Origin: Protula sp. h YS-2021
Lineage: Eukaryota; Annelida; Polychaeta; Sabellida; Serpulidae
Reading direction: 5' to 3'
Length of the DNA: 64,000 bases
NCBI GenBank assembly: GCA_949752745.1
Contig: OX457024.1
Coordinates: 107,099,692-107,163,691 of the forward strand
In this document: positions 1 to 13,500 of the stretch, one piece after another
Layout of the letters: the number at the start of each line of letters is the position of its first letter
Position numbering within the stretch: position 1 is the stretch's first letter
Position numbers and translations under genes: made by a program
Notes under the pieces: model-generated
The model's input: the letters and a program-made list of their open reading frames with translations, nothing else
Databases searched by the model: none
Told to the model about the DNA's origin: nothing

Positions 1-355
1 CGAATCAAAATTGTAGGAGTATATGCATTTTGAATTATTTTCGAAAATTTTGCTTTAAAAATTCCCCAAAAATACAAAAATTGCGCGATCGACTAAAAAA
101 GCACAAGCCGTATGCACGACCCTTTAGGGGTGCCTCATACCAAAAATAAATGACATCGGGTCAAAAATGTAGGAGGAGATACATTTTAAAATTTTCTCTT
201 TAAAAATTCGCCAAAAATTCAAAAATCACCCGATCGACTAGAAAAGCACAAGCCGTATGCACGACCCCTTAGGGATGCCTCACACCAAAAATAAATGACA
301 TCGGATCAAAATTGTAGGAGGAGATGCATTTTGAACCAAAGTTTACTAAATAAAC

Positions 356-398
<43 letters not shown>

Positions 399-1466
399 GG
401 ACACCGCCCGCAAACCGATAGGAATACCCCAGCTTACGTGTAACGTAAGCTGGGCTAAAAAGATATTCCACTTTAACTACTTTGTTAAGAAAAAAAAATG
501 GAAATTTGCCAATTTTTAGAAGTTGCAAACTTTGAAGCTCAGTAGATTCAAAAATAAGGCGAAATTCAAAAATCGAAAAAAGTACTTTTTTCACCCCTTA
601 GTTCTAGTTTCTTCATAAAAAATTTCGGAATCTTCCGATGAAAAATGAGGGACTAGATAGGTTTTTTCGTATTTTGCCCAAATTGGCAATAAAATCGCCA
701 AAAATGGTTTAAACCAAAAAAATAAAAAAATTTCCTAATGCAGTAGAAGGTTAAAAACACTTGCCCCCATCTGTATAGCCCTGTTGGCTAAAAAGCCAAC
801 TGGGCTAAAAAAAAAAGACATCGGATCAAAAATGTAGGACGAGATACATTTTAAATTTTTTTCTTCAAAAATTCGCCAAAAATTAAAAAATCACCCGATC
901 GACTAGAAAAGCACAAGCCGTATGCACGACACTTTAGGGGTGCCTCATACCAAAAATAAATCACATCGGGTCAAAAATGTAGGAGGAGACACATTTTAAA
1001 ATTTTTTCTTTAAAAATTCCCCTAAAATTCAAAAATCACCCAATCGACTAAAAAAGCACAAGCCGTATGCACGACTCCTTAGGGATGCCTCACACCAAAA
1101 ATAAATGACATGGAATCAAAATTGTAGGAGTAGATGCATTTTGAATTATTTTCGAAATTTTTGCTTTAAAAATTCCCCAAAAATACAAAAATTGCGCGAT
1201 CGACTAAAAAAGCACAAGCCGTATGCACGACCCTTTAGGGGTGCCTCATACCAAAAATAAATGACATCGGGTCAAAAATGTAGGAGGAGATACATTTTAA
1301 ATTTTTTTCTTTAAAAATTCGCCAAAAATTCAAAAATCACCCGATCGACTAGAAAAGCACAAGCCGTATGCACGACCCCTTAGGGATGCCTCACACCAAA
1401 AATAAATGACATCGGTTCAAAATTGTAGGAGGAGATGCATTTTGAACCAAAGTTTACTAAATAAAC

Positions 1467-1517
<51 letters not shown>

Positions 1518-1577
1518 GGACACCGCCCGCAAACCGATAGGAATACCCCAGCTTACGTGTAACGTAAGCTGGGCTAA
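1..1577. repeat. ~150-bp tandem repeats ending in (AACT)n and hairpin+CTAA; Helitron/pearl-like element ends
   Basis: Monomers carry the phrases GATCGACTA-AAAGCACAAGCC, TATGCACGACCC and ATGACATCGG-TCAAAAATGTAGGAGGAGA. A block of ~457 bp at the window start recurs at ~1,117-1,577 (offset about 1,111 bp). Each copy ends with an (AACT)n run, GGACACCGCCCGC, then a perfect hairpin (CCCAGCTTACG/CGTAAGCTGGG) followed directly by CTAA. A third hairpin+CTAA (AGCCNGTTGGCT/AGCCAAC-GGGCT) sits at 779-811. Hairpin plus CTRR is the 3' mark of Helitrons, and a microsatellite core is typical of bivalve pearl elements, so a non-autonomous rolling-circle origin is likely but not proven. Confidence 0.6.
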
Positions 1578-1582
1578 CAACA

Positions 1583-2925
1583 AACATGACGTCATCAGTC
1601 CCTTCAGTCCTACAACAAAAAACATGACGTCATCAGTCCCTTCAGCCCTACAACAAAAAACATGACGTCATCAGTCCCTTCAGTCCTACAACAACAAACA
1701 TGACGTCATCAGTCCCTTCAGTCCTACAACAAAAAACATGACGTCATCAGTCCCACAACAACAAACATGACGTCATCAGTCCCACAACAACAAACATGAC
1801 GTCATCAGTCCCTTCAGTCCTACAACAAAAAACATGACGTCATCAGTCCCTTCAGTCCTACAACAACAAACATGACGTCATCAGTCCCTTCAGTCCTACA
1901 ACAAAAAACATGACGTCATCAGTCCCTTCAGTCCTACAACAACAAACATGACGTCATCAGTCCCTTCAGTCCTACAACAAAAAACATGACGTCATCAGTC
2001 CCACAACAACAAACATGACGTCATCAGTCCCTTCAGTCCTACAACAAAAAACATGACGTCATCAGTCCCTTCAGTCCTACAACAACAAACATGACGTCAT
2101 CAGTCCCTTCAGTCCTACAACAAAAAACATGACGTCATCAGTCCCTTCAGTCCTACAACAACAAACATGACGTCATCAGCGCCGCCAGCATGACCAATAA
2201 CATCAGTCCCTTCAGTCCTACAACAAAAAACATGACGTCATCAGTCCCTTCAGTCCTACAACAACAAACATGACGTCATCAGTCCCTTCAGTCCTACAAC
2301 AACAAACATGACGTCATCAGTCCCTTCAGTCCTACAACAAAAAACATGACGTCATCAGTCCCTTCAGTCCTACAACAAAAACATGACGTCATCAGTCCCT
2401 TCAGTCCTACAACAACAAACATGACGTCATCAGTCCCTTCAGTCCTACAACAAAAAACATGACGTCATCAGTCCCTTCAGTCCTACAACAACAAACATGA
2501 CGTCATCAGTGCGGCCAGCATGACCGATAACATCAGTCCCTTCAGTCCTACAACAAAAAACATGACGTCATTAGTCCCTTCAGTCCTACAACAACAAACA
2601 TGACGTCATCAGTGCCGCCAGCATGACCAATAACATCAGTCCCTTCAGTCCTACAACAACAACCCCATGACGTCATCAGTCCCTGCAGTCCTACAACAAC
2701 AAACATGACGTCATCAGTGCCGCCAGCATGACCGATAACATCAGTCACTTCAGTCCTACAACAACAAACATGACGTCATCAATTCAGTTCAGTCTTACAA
2801 TAAACATGACGTCATCAGTCAGTTCAGTCTTACAATAAACATGACGTCATCAGTCCCTTCAGCAATACAACAACAAACATGACGTCATCAGACCTTTCAG
2901 TCACACAGTAACAAACGTCATCTGA
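1583..2925. repeat. 38-bp minisatellite with a TGACGTCA palindrome in each unit
   Basis: The unit is about 38 bp (CATGACGTCATCAGTCCCTT followed by CAGTCCTACAACAACAAA), with 29-bp short variants and rare units containing GCCGCCAGCATGACC. I count about 33 copies of the perfect palindrome TGACGTCA, the consensus site for CREB/ATF bZIP factors. The array lies in the SLC5A intron downstream of exon 9. Whether it is regulatory is inference. Confidence 0.92.
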
Positions 2926-3043
2926 GATAAAATATGCTTCCATAAAGTTACCAACGAACACAGACTGTCTCCAAGGTGAGAATGTTTACTTTTTGACAAT
3001 ATGACGATGTTGGTGGGAGGGGAGAGGGGAGGTGGAAGGGTTG

Positions 3044-3091
3044 GCTCGCCGTCTGGCATAGGCTCAAGCACCAGCTTCGGGTAGGCGATGT
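3044..3091 (-). repeat. Partial duplicate of the SLC5A exon 9 3' end
   Basis: 48 bp with four differences from 3,148-3,195, covering the end of exon 9 and its donor. In the copy the donor GT reads GC (GGCGAGCC instead of GGTGAGTC). Only ~43 bp of exon is copied, so this is a damaged splice-junction duplicate and not a usable exon. Confidence 0.85.
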
Positions 3092-3152
3092 TTGTTCGGA
3101 TAAGTCGGGGAGGGGGGAGACTGGGTGGGCGGGGGGGGGGGGGGAGACTCAC

Positions 3153-3396
3153 CGTCCGGCATAAGCTCAAGCACCAGCTTCGGGTACGCGATGTTGGTGC
3201 AGCTGAAGCGATTGCCGCACACGGCCTCGCACACATCCGGGTCCGTGCACGCCACCTCGTCCGTGAAGAGAACGCGCGAGATCATGCCCGGGATAACCAT
3301 GATGAAGACAGGAAGCAGCTTGATGAAGCCCGCGAACAGCGTGCCGCCCTGCGCGTGCGACAGGCTCTTGGCCGCCAGGGCGCGCTGCACCATCAT
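3153..3396 (-). CDS. SLC5A: SLC5A exon 9 (last exon inside the window)
   Basis: 244 bp starting [18 protein letters not shown], through [20 protein letters not shown] to [16 protein letters not shown], all hallmark SGLT blocks. The lysine after AGFI matches the substrate-site lysine. The cysteine-rich loop ([17 protein letters not shown]) is typical of the SGLT branch. Acceptor CTTCAG, donor GTGAGT in phase 1, so the protein continues beyond position 1. A damaged copy of its 3' end lies 104 bp downstream. Confidence 0.94.
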
Positions 3397-4548
3397 CTGA
3401 AGCATGACGTCATCAATATCGATGCTCACTTTCAAAGCACCGTATTTAAATTACATTTCCAAATCAAACGATTTTAAACAATTGTTGGCCATATTGTTTG
3501 TTGTTGTTATTATTATTATTATTATTGCCTGTACTGTTCAGAAAGGAAAAGCTGCCTGCACTGATGCCGTCCTTTTTAACCTTTTTTTAATGAGAAGTTG
3601 AATTATCATCTATTTGAGCGAGAAGTTCGCTCCACTGACCTGGTCGGCACACCAGTACCAGATAGATGCTGGAGTCTGCCCAAGCAGGAAGCCGGGCCAG
3701 GGCATATCCGGGTCACGTGGCCCGCGCAGCATGTTCCACGAGTTGTCGGGGGGCAGGCCACACGTGCTGTTTGACGACAGCGTCTCGTTGGCACGTGCTG
3801 TGAGGAAGCCGTGGTAGAGGGCTTCATAACCGCCCACCTTACTGAATGCTGTCGGTGACAAGAAATACACGTGCTAATTCACGAACAAATGTATTCATGA
3901 CATGTGTTGATATATCTGTGTCACACGTGCCATAAATATATCCAGATATCTTGGATGTATCAGCGCGTGTCGACGCATGTCACAGAAGTATCAACACGTG
4001 TCAGTGAAAGGCTAAATGTCACGTGTGTACCAACACGTGTCGCTGGTTAAACATGTGTAAGGAATACAACTATTCCCGTTTCATTATTTTTTCATATGAT
4101 CAAAGCTGTTACTGATAACTGTTTTTCTTCATTGAAAAGTGTTTTTAGTACTTGACAGCTGTGGAAATATTGAATGTCGTGAAAACATCAGAAAATTTGT
4201 ACACAAAGAATATACTCACTTGAGACGGGCGGGGGAAATGAAAAGGTACAAAAGGTGTGATTGCTACTGACCTATCCCAGTGAGGATCACCGAGCCGCCA
4301 ACCATGAAAAAGGCCTGCAGTGTGTCCGTGTAAATGACCGCTGCCAGCCCGCCTGTCAATCAAATACCACCGCATTGTGACGTCACAATGCCAGGTTTTT
4401 TTTTATTTGTTTGTACAACAACTGCGCGTTTCGTTCTGACGCGGCTTAATGCGATGTACCATCTTTTGGCCAATCAGAGAAACGCCCTAAACAAATGTAC
4501 ATGGTTATTTTTTTCTTTTCGTACATAATAAGCGGCCTATGCACCGTG

Positions 4549-4580
<32 letters not shown>

Positions 4581-7500
4581 TGATGATCATATTTTTTATT
4601 TCCGACTGCTTTGTTCACAAAACTTATCATGGAGCTTGGATACATCACGGAGAGGTCCAGGCAGATGAACTATTTAGCAGACACCATTACATTTCTGCTG
4701 TATCATTGACTTGGCTGTTAACAAGTTTTATTAATCAACATTCTTTTAGATGCAAGAGATGCAATTAACATCTTGGCAACTTTAAGCGCTTTAGTTAGGG
4801 TAACGCGTTTTGAATATTGCAGTTGATGCATTCAATTGTGTCCTATTGGTTTAAATCGAGGTGAAAGATGATTTAGGGAGTACACCAGGTTAGGCAGAGG
4901 CTGGCGGGAAGGGGAGGGGGGGGGGTCCATGCATGACTCACCTGTGAGGTGGGGGCGTGGGGGAGGGGGTGGGGTGGTCCACGCTTGACTCACCTGTGAG
5001 GTAGGGGGCGTGCGAGAGGGGGTGGGGTTGTCAACGCTTGACTCTCCTGTGATGTGGGGGGGGGGGGCGTGGGGGACGGGGTGGGGTGGTCCACGCTTGA
5101 CTCACCTGTGAGGTAGGGGGCGTGCGAGAGGGGGTGGGGTTGTCAACGCTTGACTCTCCTGTGATGTGGGGGGGGGGGGCCTGGGGGAGGGGGTGGGGTG
5201 GTCCACGCTTGACTCACCTGTTACGGTGCAGAAGGCCGTTGCCAAGAGCAGCAAGAAAACCGACACATACAGGTTCCAGTTCAAGGCTTGTTGGATAAAC
5301 AGGGCACCAGAGTAGAGGTTCACCTGTCATTAAACCAACATGACACTAAAATGCTCACGGTCACATCATTCAAGGTCACGGTCACCATCACATCATGCAA
5401 GGTCATAGACACATGATGTCAGGTCACGGGTCACTCGCCCACCAAACAACTACAAACTAGCCACGAATCAAAACAAGCACTTTACCTGCGCATGCGCATG
5501 TCCCTTTTTATGCATTATCCGACAGATTCAGTGAGCTCTGAACGAGATATTCCATCAGAAGGAATATTGTGAAATTGCAAAACCGTACCCGTAAACTCCA
5601 TCTGACTAGACAAACATTACAATGGGATCCTCAAATGGTCGTCATTTTACTACAAACTAACTCAAAGTATTACGCCGCTTAAAATAGATTACCTACATTT
5701 AAATTCGCTAAAACAAAGAGAAAAAAAAATGATATAATCTTAACACGAGAAGGCAGCAGTCCCTACTACACTACACACGCCTTTCTCCTTCTCTCTTTCT
5801 TTCGTTTTTCCTACTTTTGTTTCTCTCACAGACTTAAATAATAATAATAATATTAATAATCATTATTATTATTATTAACACTTGACAAGCCTTTGGCTTG
5901 CAAGAGTTATATGAATTTGTGCGAGCAGCCATTCGTCCTTTTTTTTTCTTTCTTGACAGTTTTTCCGATGTTTTGTGTCTTCTTCTGTGACACTATGGGC
6001 CCTAGGACCAAGATATTTTTGACTTACGAAAAGCTTGATCTGAACGTGTGCATGTCACTTTATTTTCGTCTTCGATTTCGTTTTCTTTGTTAAAACGCCA
6101 TGTGAAAAGAGTGTATTTTTGTAAGTAAATGCAGAGCATTTAACGTACATCACAGAACACAGTTGCTGAGCTTTGTGCGAGCTCTCACTGCGTAAATAGA
6201 TAACACGGCGTAATTTTTGTCAAGTGTTTTAACATTTCGCTAGCGAAATAAGGTTCTAGTTATTATTATTATTATTATTTATTAATACAGGACCCACATC
6301 AGCCACCTTTTATAGTGTCGTAAATCAGCAACAACAACATCCAGGGACTTTTACACCCAGAAAAAAACATGTTGGGTTTCACGGAATCTGTCACATAACT
6401 GACTTTGCAAGGCTATTGACAATGTCAATAAATACAGGATTATAGATGTTAACGAATCAGTCACTTCACAAAGTAACTGAAAATCCCCCCCCCCCCCCAA
6501 AAAAAAAAAAATAATAATAATAAAAACAAATAAAATACAGTTCGTAACTTCACAAAGTAAATAAAATTTTCAGGAAATACATGAAGAGCTTTTTGTAGAA
6601 CAGGATTCAGTCAAGGGTCTGATATATGAAGACGATGAGGGTTTTAACTATGGAGAGCAATAAAGTTATTGGCGGTAAGAGTTTAAGTTATTGTAATTTA
6701 CTGGAATTTCATTCAATTTCTCTACGATCAGCAATCTTATACAAAAAAAAAAAAAAAGAAAAAAGAAAAAAAAGCGGCACCATTACTTCATAGCTTAACC
6801 AGGCACTCACTGAACTAGAGCAGTGCGCATAGCCCACATATTCCTCACAGGCCCCAATCAGTTAAACACGGCCATCAATAGTCAAGTCACATACCAAGTT
6901 TCATTAAAATCCTTGCAGCAGTTTTTAAGTTATCGTGTTAACAAGCTCTTGATGACAGACCGACCGACACGCGGTCGATCGCATATATTTCCCCTGTGGG
7001 GAATAAATTATATGAACTAAATTATGTTAATTATGTTAATCGTGACATGTTTCGTGTCGACAGCTGACCTATGTTTATAGAAGATCCACTGACATCGATT
7101 CTGTCGAATTACAGGGTTTCCGAGAAAACAGTACTGTTATCGAAAGACACGAACTACTTTTTTATACCCATGCGCTTGGTGCTTAGAAGTCTCATGTGGG
7201 ACATGTGACGTGATTAAATGTGAAATAAAAGTGCAGTATGAAACTGCTATGCGCCGAAGTTTTGACTATAAGCCGTCGACGCGTCCCTTATCCAGCAGCC
7301 ACATACCAAGTTTCATTAAAATCCTTGTGTGTCAAATATGTGAAGTAAGTGAAATATGTGAAGTACTTGGAGTAAGTGGAATGTGTGCAATATGTGATTT
7401 AAGTGAAACACAAAAAGTAAGTTGAGGTACGTGAAGTATGTGTAGTATGTAAAGTGAGTGAAATGTGTGAATTATGTGAAGTGTGTGAAGTGTGCCAAGC

Positions 7501-10500
7501 AAGTGAAGTATGTGAAGTACTTGAATTATGTGAAGTGAGTGAAGTATATGAAGTTTGTGAAGTGTGTGAAGTGTATCAACTTACTTTGTGTTTCACTTAA
7601 ATCACATACTGCACACATTCCACTTACTCCAAGGACTTCACATATTTCACTTACTTCATATATTTCACACACCTCACATATTTCACACACTTCACATATT
7701 TCACATACTTCACATATTTCACACACTTCACATATTTCACACACTCCACACAGTTCACATATTTCACACACTTCACATATTTCACATACTTCACATATTT
7801 CACACACTTCACATATTTCACACACTTCACATATTTCACACACTCCACATATTTCACATACTTCACACACCTCACATACTTCAAAAAAGTTCACATATTT
7901 CATAAACACAACACTTTTTCAATGGGATGTATATTATTTCCTCCCATGGTGGGTAAAAATATCTTAAGAGAAGAAACTAACCCTACCCGCTTTCGATAAA
8001 TAAAAATAACAACAGATTACTCCAATTTTAAAAACATGACGCTACCATCAAGTAAGTCGCCAATTGACCAATTTCATAGCCACATGTCTTAAAAACAAAA
8101 CAAAAACAAATAAAAAAAAACACACACACAGGCAATAAAAGTCCGTTATTGTTTCCACAGGCAATTAAGCTGATTTTAATTTCTAGTTTCACATTCATGT
8201 TTCATTCGAACGCGTCGACAAGTTTCTGTTTTATATACAATATATAAGACGCAAGTCAATGAAAACGAGCACAATATGTGCTGTGAAAAACCAAAGAAAA
8301 TGTACTTGCTGTGAAAAAACCAAAGAAAATGTATGTGCTGTGAAAAATCAAAGAAAATGTACGTGCTGTGAAAAACCAAAGAAAATGTATGTGCTGTGAA
8401 AATCCAAAGAAAATGTACGTGCTGTTAAAAACCAAAGAAAATGTATGTGCTGTGAAAAACCAAAGAACTGTATGTGCTGTGAAAAACCAAAGAAAATGTA
8501 CGTGCTGTGAAAAACCAAAGAAAATGTACGTGCTGTGAAAAATCAAACAAAATGTACGTGCTGTGAAAAACCAAACAAAATGTACGTGCTGTGAAAAACC
8601 AAAGAAAAAAATGTATGTGCTGTGAAAAACCAAAGAAAATGTATGTGCTGTGAAAAAGCAAAGAAAAAAATGTATGTGCTGTGAAAAACCAAAGAAATGT
8701 ATGTGCTGTGAAAAACCAAAGAAAATGTACGTGCTGTGAAAAACCAAAGAGAATGTATGTGCTGTGAAAAAACCAAAGAAAATGTATGTGCAGTGAAAAA
8801 CCAAAGAAAATGTATTTTACAGGAAAGAGAGACGAAATTGATCGTCGACTCTGTACGGAGGCTTTTTCTGAACTGAACTTAGTAGTCAGACATTATTTAT
8901 TTATTTGATTGTTTTTATGTTAAGGAAAATACGCTCAAAAATATTGATTGATTGACTGATTGAAACGAATATAGAAAAGAGTCGAAAGCCTTGCACTGCC
9001 AATGAAAACTTACTGCTTTTGATCAATTCTTGGTTTTTTTTTAATTATATATATATATATATATTTGTGAGCTTATTTTGTTATAACTGTTGTGAACAAC
9101 AGTCACCCACACATCAACGGCACTACATTTAGTCGGATGGATATTTTTCACCTGCTGTGTGTGAACAGCTGAAAAGAATCTTCTTTTTCACACAAGACTG
9201 AAAACGCCTGACCCAATACCCCAGTTTGCTCCGGATGTAACCGGATATCTTGGGCCCTTGATATCTTGCCCCACCCCGGACAAGATATCCTTGGATATCT
9301 TTGTCCCCCTCTAGGACAACTTGGCCCCGCTATGGAAGTCAAGTTATCTTAGGATATCTGGGTCCCTGTTCATACAAATATGTAGAAAAATGTCTATTTT
9401 GCACATCTTAGTCCTCCCTTTACTGAAACTTGCATAGTAATGCGACCAGGAACGTACCAGCAAAAAAAAAAAAAAAACAGTTCGGAATACAGTTCGATAT
9501 TTCAAAAACAGGAGAGTAATTTTTGAGACGTTTTTTCGCGTCAAAAATATAGGCTTTACTAGGTAGTTGGGGCGTCCAAAAACCAACCAGACACCAAAGA
9601 ACAACTCTCCAACCTATTTATTATTATTATTATTTTATTTAACTTCCGTTAGTTACACCAACCATCAAATAAGGGTCTTGAATATAGATATATTCTGTTC
9701 AATAATATACTTTAAACAGGGTCTTGAATATAGATATATTCTGTTCAATAATATACTTTAAACATCATTTTTCTGTGAAAGTAATCTAACAAAATTGTCC
9801 ATGGACAATACCCATGCTCAGTCAAGATTATAATGGGAACATGGTTTGTCACTAATATATCCGCCAATTTTTGGCGTATCGCCAAAACAGTAATAGCCAC
9901 GTGTTTCAGCATTTTTTTTTCAAATCGCCAAACAAAACAAGCATGTCCAGGGACATGGTGACCAGCCGTGACCTACAGAATATATATCCAAGAATCACAG
10001 ACAAAATCATGATCAAATTGGCAGACAGCGGTTACGAAAAAAGCCTTAACTGAATGGAGAAAATATTCGCTCACTTGCTCGGTGTAGTTGTGGCTGATGA
10101 GGAGTCATTCTTTAAATTCTTTCATAAGGGGACAAGAATACCAAGCGTGTGGTGAAAAGACCAAACACAGGGAATAATTTCGGGAAAAGCAGTGGTAAAA
10201 GAGGCAAATGCAAGATCTAATGTCGTGTTAAGAGTGTCTGGTGGGATTACATACAATCTGATTAGTTGAAGGAAAATACTCTAATGTGTAAACACTCAAA
10301 GAGTGCAGTTGAAATGAACTCCTTGGACAACACTTCATGTATGTTTTTTAGATCAAAAGCAAGGCCATGCGGAGGTCGTCGACATTCTGTTGAAACGAAC
10401 TGGTCACATCTCAGTATGGGATGAAAGCCATCTATTAAAAATTTTTTGTTATCATCGTCGGCTGCTAAACGGCTTTCAGCCAATGCGATAATGTCACACG

Positions 10501-13500
10501 CAAGATAGTTGTCATCACAGCGTACCATATCAAAATGAGCGGCCATACTCAAAATTGTATGAGAAGAAGAAATTTGAAAATGAGACACAAAAAAAATAAA
10601 AAAATGTCCCCCATTTGGTCAATTTTTTTCGGATCGCCAAAATGAGTAATTTTTCAAAAGAGGCCTATCTAGGGAGTATTCGTGAAAAATTTGAAGAAAA
10701 TTTGATCAAAACTGTGGGAGAAGAAGCATTTTGAAAATTGGCAACCACAAAATTACAAATGTCCCCCATTTGGCCAATTTTTAGCGGATCGCCAAAAAAA
10801 AAAAACAAAACAATTTTTCAAGAGAGGTCTACCTTGAGAACAACTATCAAACATTGGAAAGGAATCCGATCAAAATTGTGGGAGATGAAGCAATTTGAAA
10901 CTTTGACACCAAAAAATTAAAAAATGTCCCCCATTTGGCCAATTTTGGCGGATCGCCAAAATAAGTAATTTTTCAAGAGAGATCTACCTTGAGAACAACT
11001 ATCAAAAATTGGAAAGGAATCCGATCAAAACTGTGCCAGAAGAAGCAATTTGAAAATTGTAGACCAAAAAATTTGAAAATGTCCCCCATGTGGCCAATTT
11101 TTGGCGGATCGCCAAAATAAGTAATTTTTCAAGAGAGATCTACCTTGAGAACAACTATCAAAAATTGGAAAGGAATCCGATCAAAATTGTGCGAGAAGAA
11201 GCAATTTGAAAATTGTAGACCAAAAAATTTGAAAATGTCCCCCATTTGGCCAATTTTTGGCGGATCGCCAAAATAAGTAATTTGAAGAAAATCTTATCAA
11301 AATTGTGGGAGAAGAAGCATTTTGAAAATTGGCAACCACAAAATTACAAATGTCCCCCATTTGGCCAATTTTTGGCGGATCGCCAAAAAGAGTAATTTTT
11401 CAAGACAGGTCTACCTTGAGAACAACTATCCAAAATTTGAAAGGAATCCGATCAAAATTGTGGGAGAAGAAGCAATTTGAAAATTTGACACCAAAAAATT
11501 AAAAAATGTCCCCCATTTGGCCAATTTTTGGCGGATCGCCAAAATGAGTAATTTTTCAAGAGGTCTACCTAGGGCATATTCGGGTAAAATTTGAGAGGAA
11601 TCTGATCAAAACTGAAGGAGAAAAAGCATTTTGAAAATTGGCAACCGAAAAATTTGAAATGCCCCCCATTTGGCCAATTTTTTGCGGAGCGCCAAAAAAA
11701 ATAATTTTTAAAGAGAGGTATACCTAGAGAACATTCGTGTAAAATTTGGTGAAAATCTGATCAAAATTGTGGGAGAAGCAATTTGAAAATTGGCAACCAC
11801 AAAATTACAAATGTCCCCCATTTGGCCAATTTTTGGCGGTTTGCCAAAAAAAAGTAAGTTTTCAAGAGAGATCTATCTTGAGAACAGCTATCAAAAATTG
11901 GAAAGGAATCCGATCAAAATTGTGCGAGAAGAAGCAATTTGAAAATTGTAGACCAAAAAATTTGAAAATGTCCCCCATTTGGCCAATTTTTGGCGGATCG
12001 CCAAAATAAGTAATTTTTCAAAATAGGTCTACCTAGGGAATATGGGTGCAAAATTTGAAGAAAATCTGATCAAAATTGTGGGAGAAGAAGCATTTTGAAA
12101 ATTTGCAACCACAAAATTACAAATGTTCCCCATTTGGCCAATTTTTGGCGGATCGCCAAAAAGAGTAATTTTTCAAGACAGGTCTACCTTGAGAACAACT
12201 ATCCAAAATTTGAAAGGAATCCGATCAAAATTGTGGGAGAAGAAGCAATTTGAAAATTTGACACCAAAAAATTAAAAGATGTCCCCCATTTGGCCAATTT
12301 TTGGCGGATCGCCAAAATGAGTAATTTTTCAAGAGGTCTACCTAGGGCGTATTCGGGTAAAATTTGAGAGGAATCCGATCAAAACTGAAGGAGAAAAAGC
12401 ATTTTGAAAATTGGCAACCGAAAAATTTGAAATGCCCCCATTTGGCCAATTTTTTGCGGAGCGCCAAAAAAAATAATTTTTAAAGAGAGGTATACCTAGA
12501 GAACATTCGTGTAAAATTTGGTGAAAATCTGATCAAAATTGTGGGAGAAGCATTTTGAAAATTGGCAACCACAAAATTACAAATGTCCCCCATTTGGCCA
12601 ATTTTTGGCGGTTTGCCAAAAAAAGTAAGTTTTCAAGAGAGATCTATCTTGAGAACAGCTATCAAAAATTGGAAAGGAATCCGATCAAAATTGTGCGAGA
12701 AGAAGCAATTTGAAAATTGTAGACCAAAAAATTTGAAAATGTCCCCCATTTGGCCAATTTTTGGCGGATCGCCAAAATAAGTAATTTTTCAAAATAGGTC
12801 TACCTAGGGAATATGGGTGCAAAATTTGAAGAAAATCTTATCAAAATTGTGGGAGAAGAAGCATTTTGAAAATTGGCAACCACAAAATTACAAATGTCCC
12901 CCATTTGGCCAATTTTGGCGGATCGCCAAAAAGAGCAATTTTTCAAGACAGGTCTACCTTGAGAACAACTATCCAAAATTTGAAAGGAATCCGATCAAAA
13001 TTGTGGGAGAAGAAGCAATTTGAAAATCTGACACCAAAAAATTAAAAAATGTCCCCCATTTGGCCAATTTTTGGCGGATCGCCAAAATGAGTAATTTTTC
13101 AAAAGAGGTCTACCTAGGGCATATTCGGGTAAAATTTGAGAGGAATCCGATCAAAAGCATTTTGAAAATTGGCAACCGAAAAATTTGAAATGCCCCCCAT
13201 TTGGCCAATTTTTTGCGGAGCGCCAAAAAAAAAAAAATTTTTAACGAGAGGTATACCTAGAGAACATTCTTGTAAAATTTGGTGAAAATCTGATCAAAAT
13301 TGTGGGAGAAGAAGCATTTTGAAAATTGGTAACCACAAAATTACAAATGTCCCCCATTTGGCCAATTTTTGGCGGTTTGCCAAAAAAAGTAATTTTTCAA
13401 GAGAGATCTATCTTGAGAACAACTATCAAAAAATTGGAAAGGAATCCGATCAAAATTGTGCGAGAAGAAGCAATTTGAAAATTGTAGACCAAAAAATTTG

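Noticed and set aside
3088..3477. Plus-strand 129-codon Arg/His-rich ORF
   Set aside because: Antisense shadow of GC-rich SLC5A exon 9.
6823..7020. Conserved peptide [18 protein letters not shown] shared by several ORFs
   Set aside because: The peptide is shared because the DNA belongs to one dispersed repeat; downstream frames differ between copies and no longer protein exists.
8176..8804. 182-codon Phe/His-rich ORF
   Set aside because: It is the translation of the 28-bp minisatellite; frame changes from indels leave no conserved peptide.
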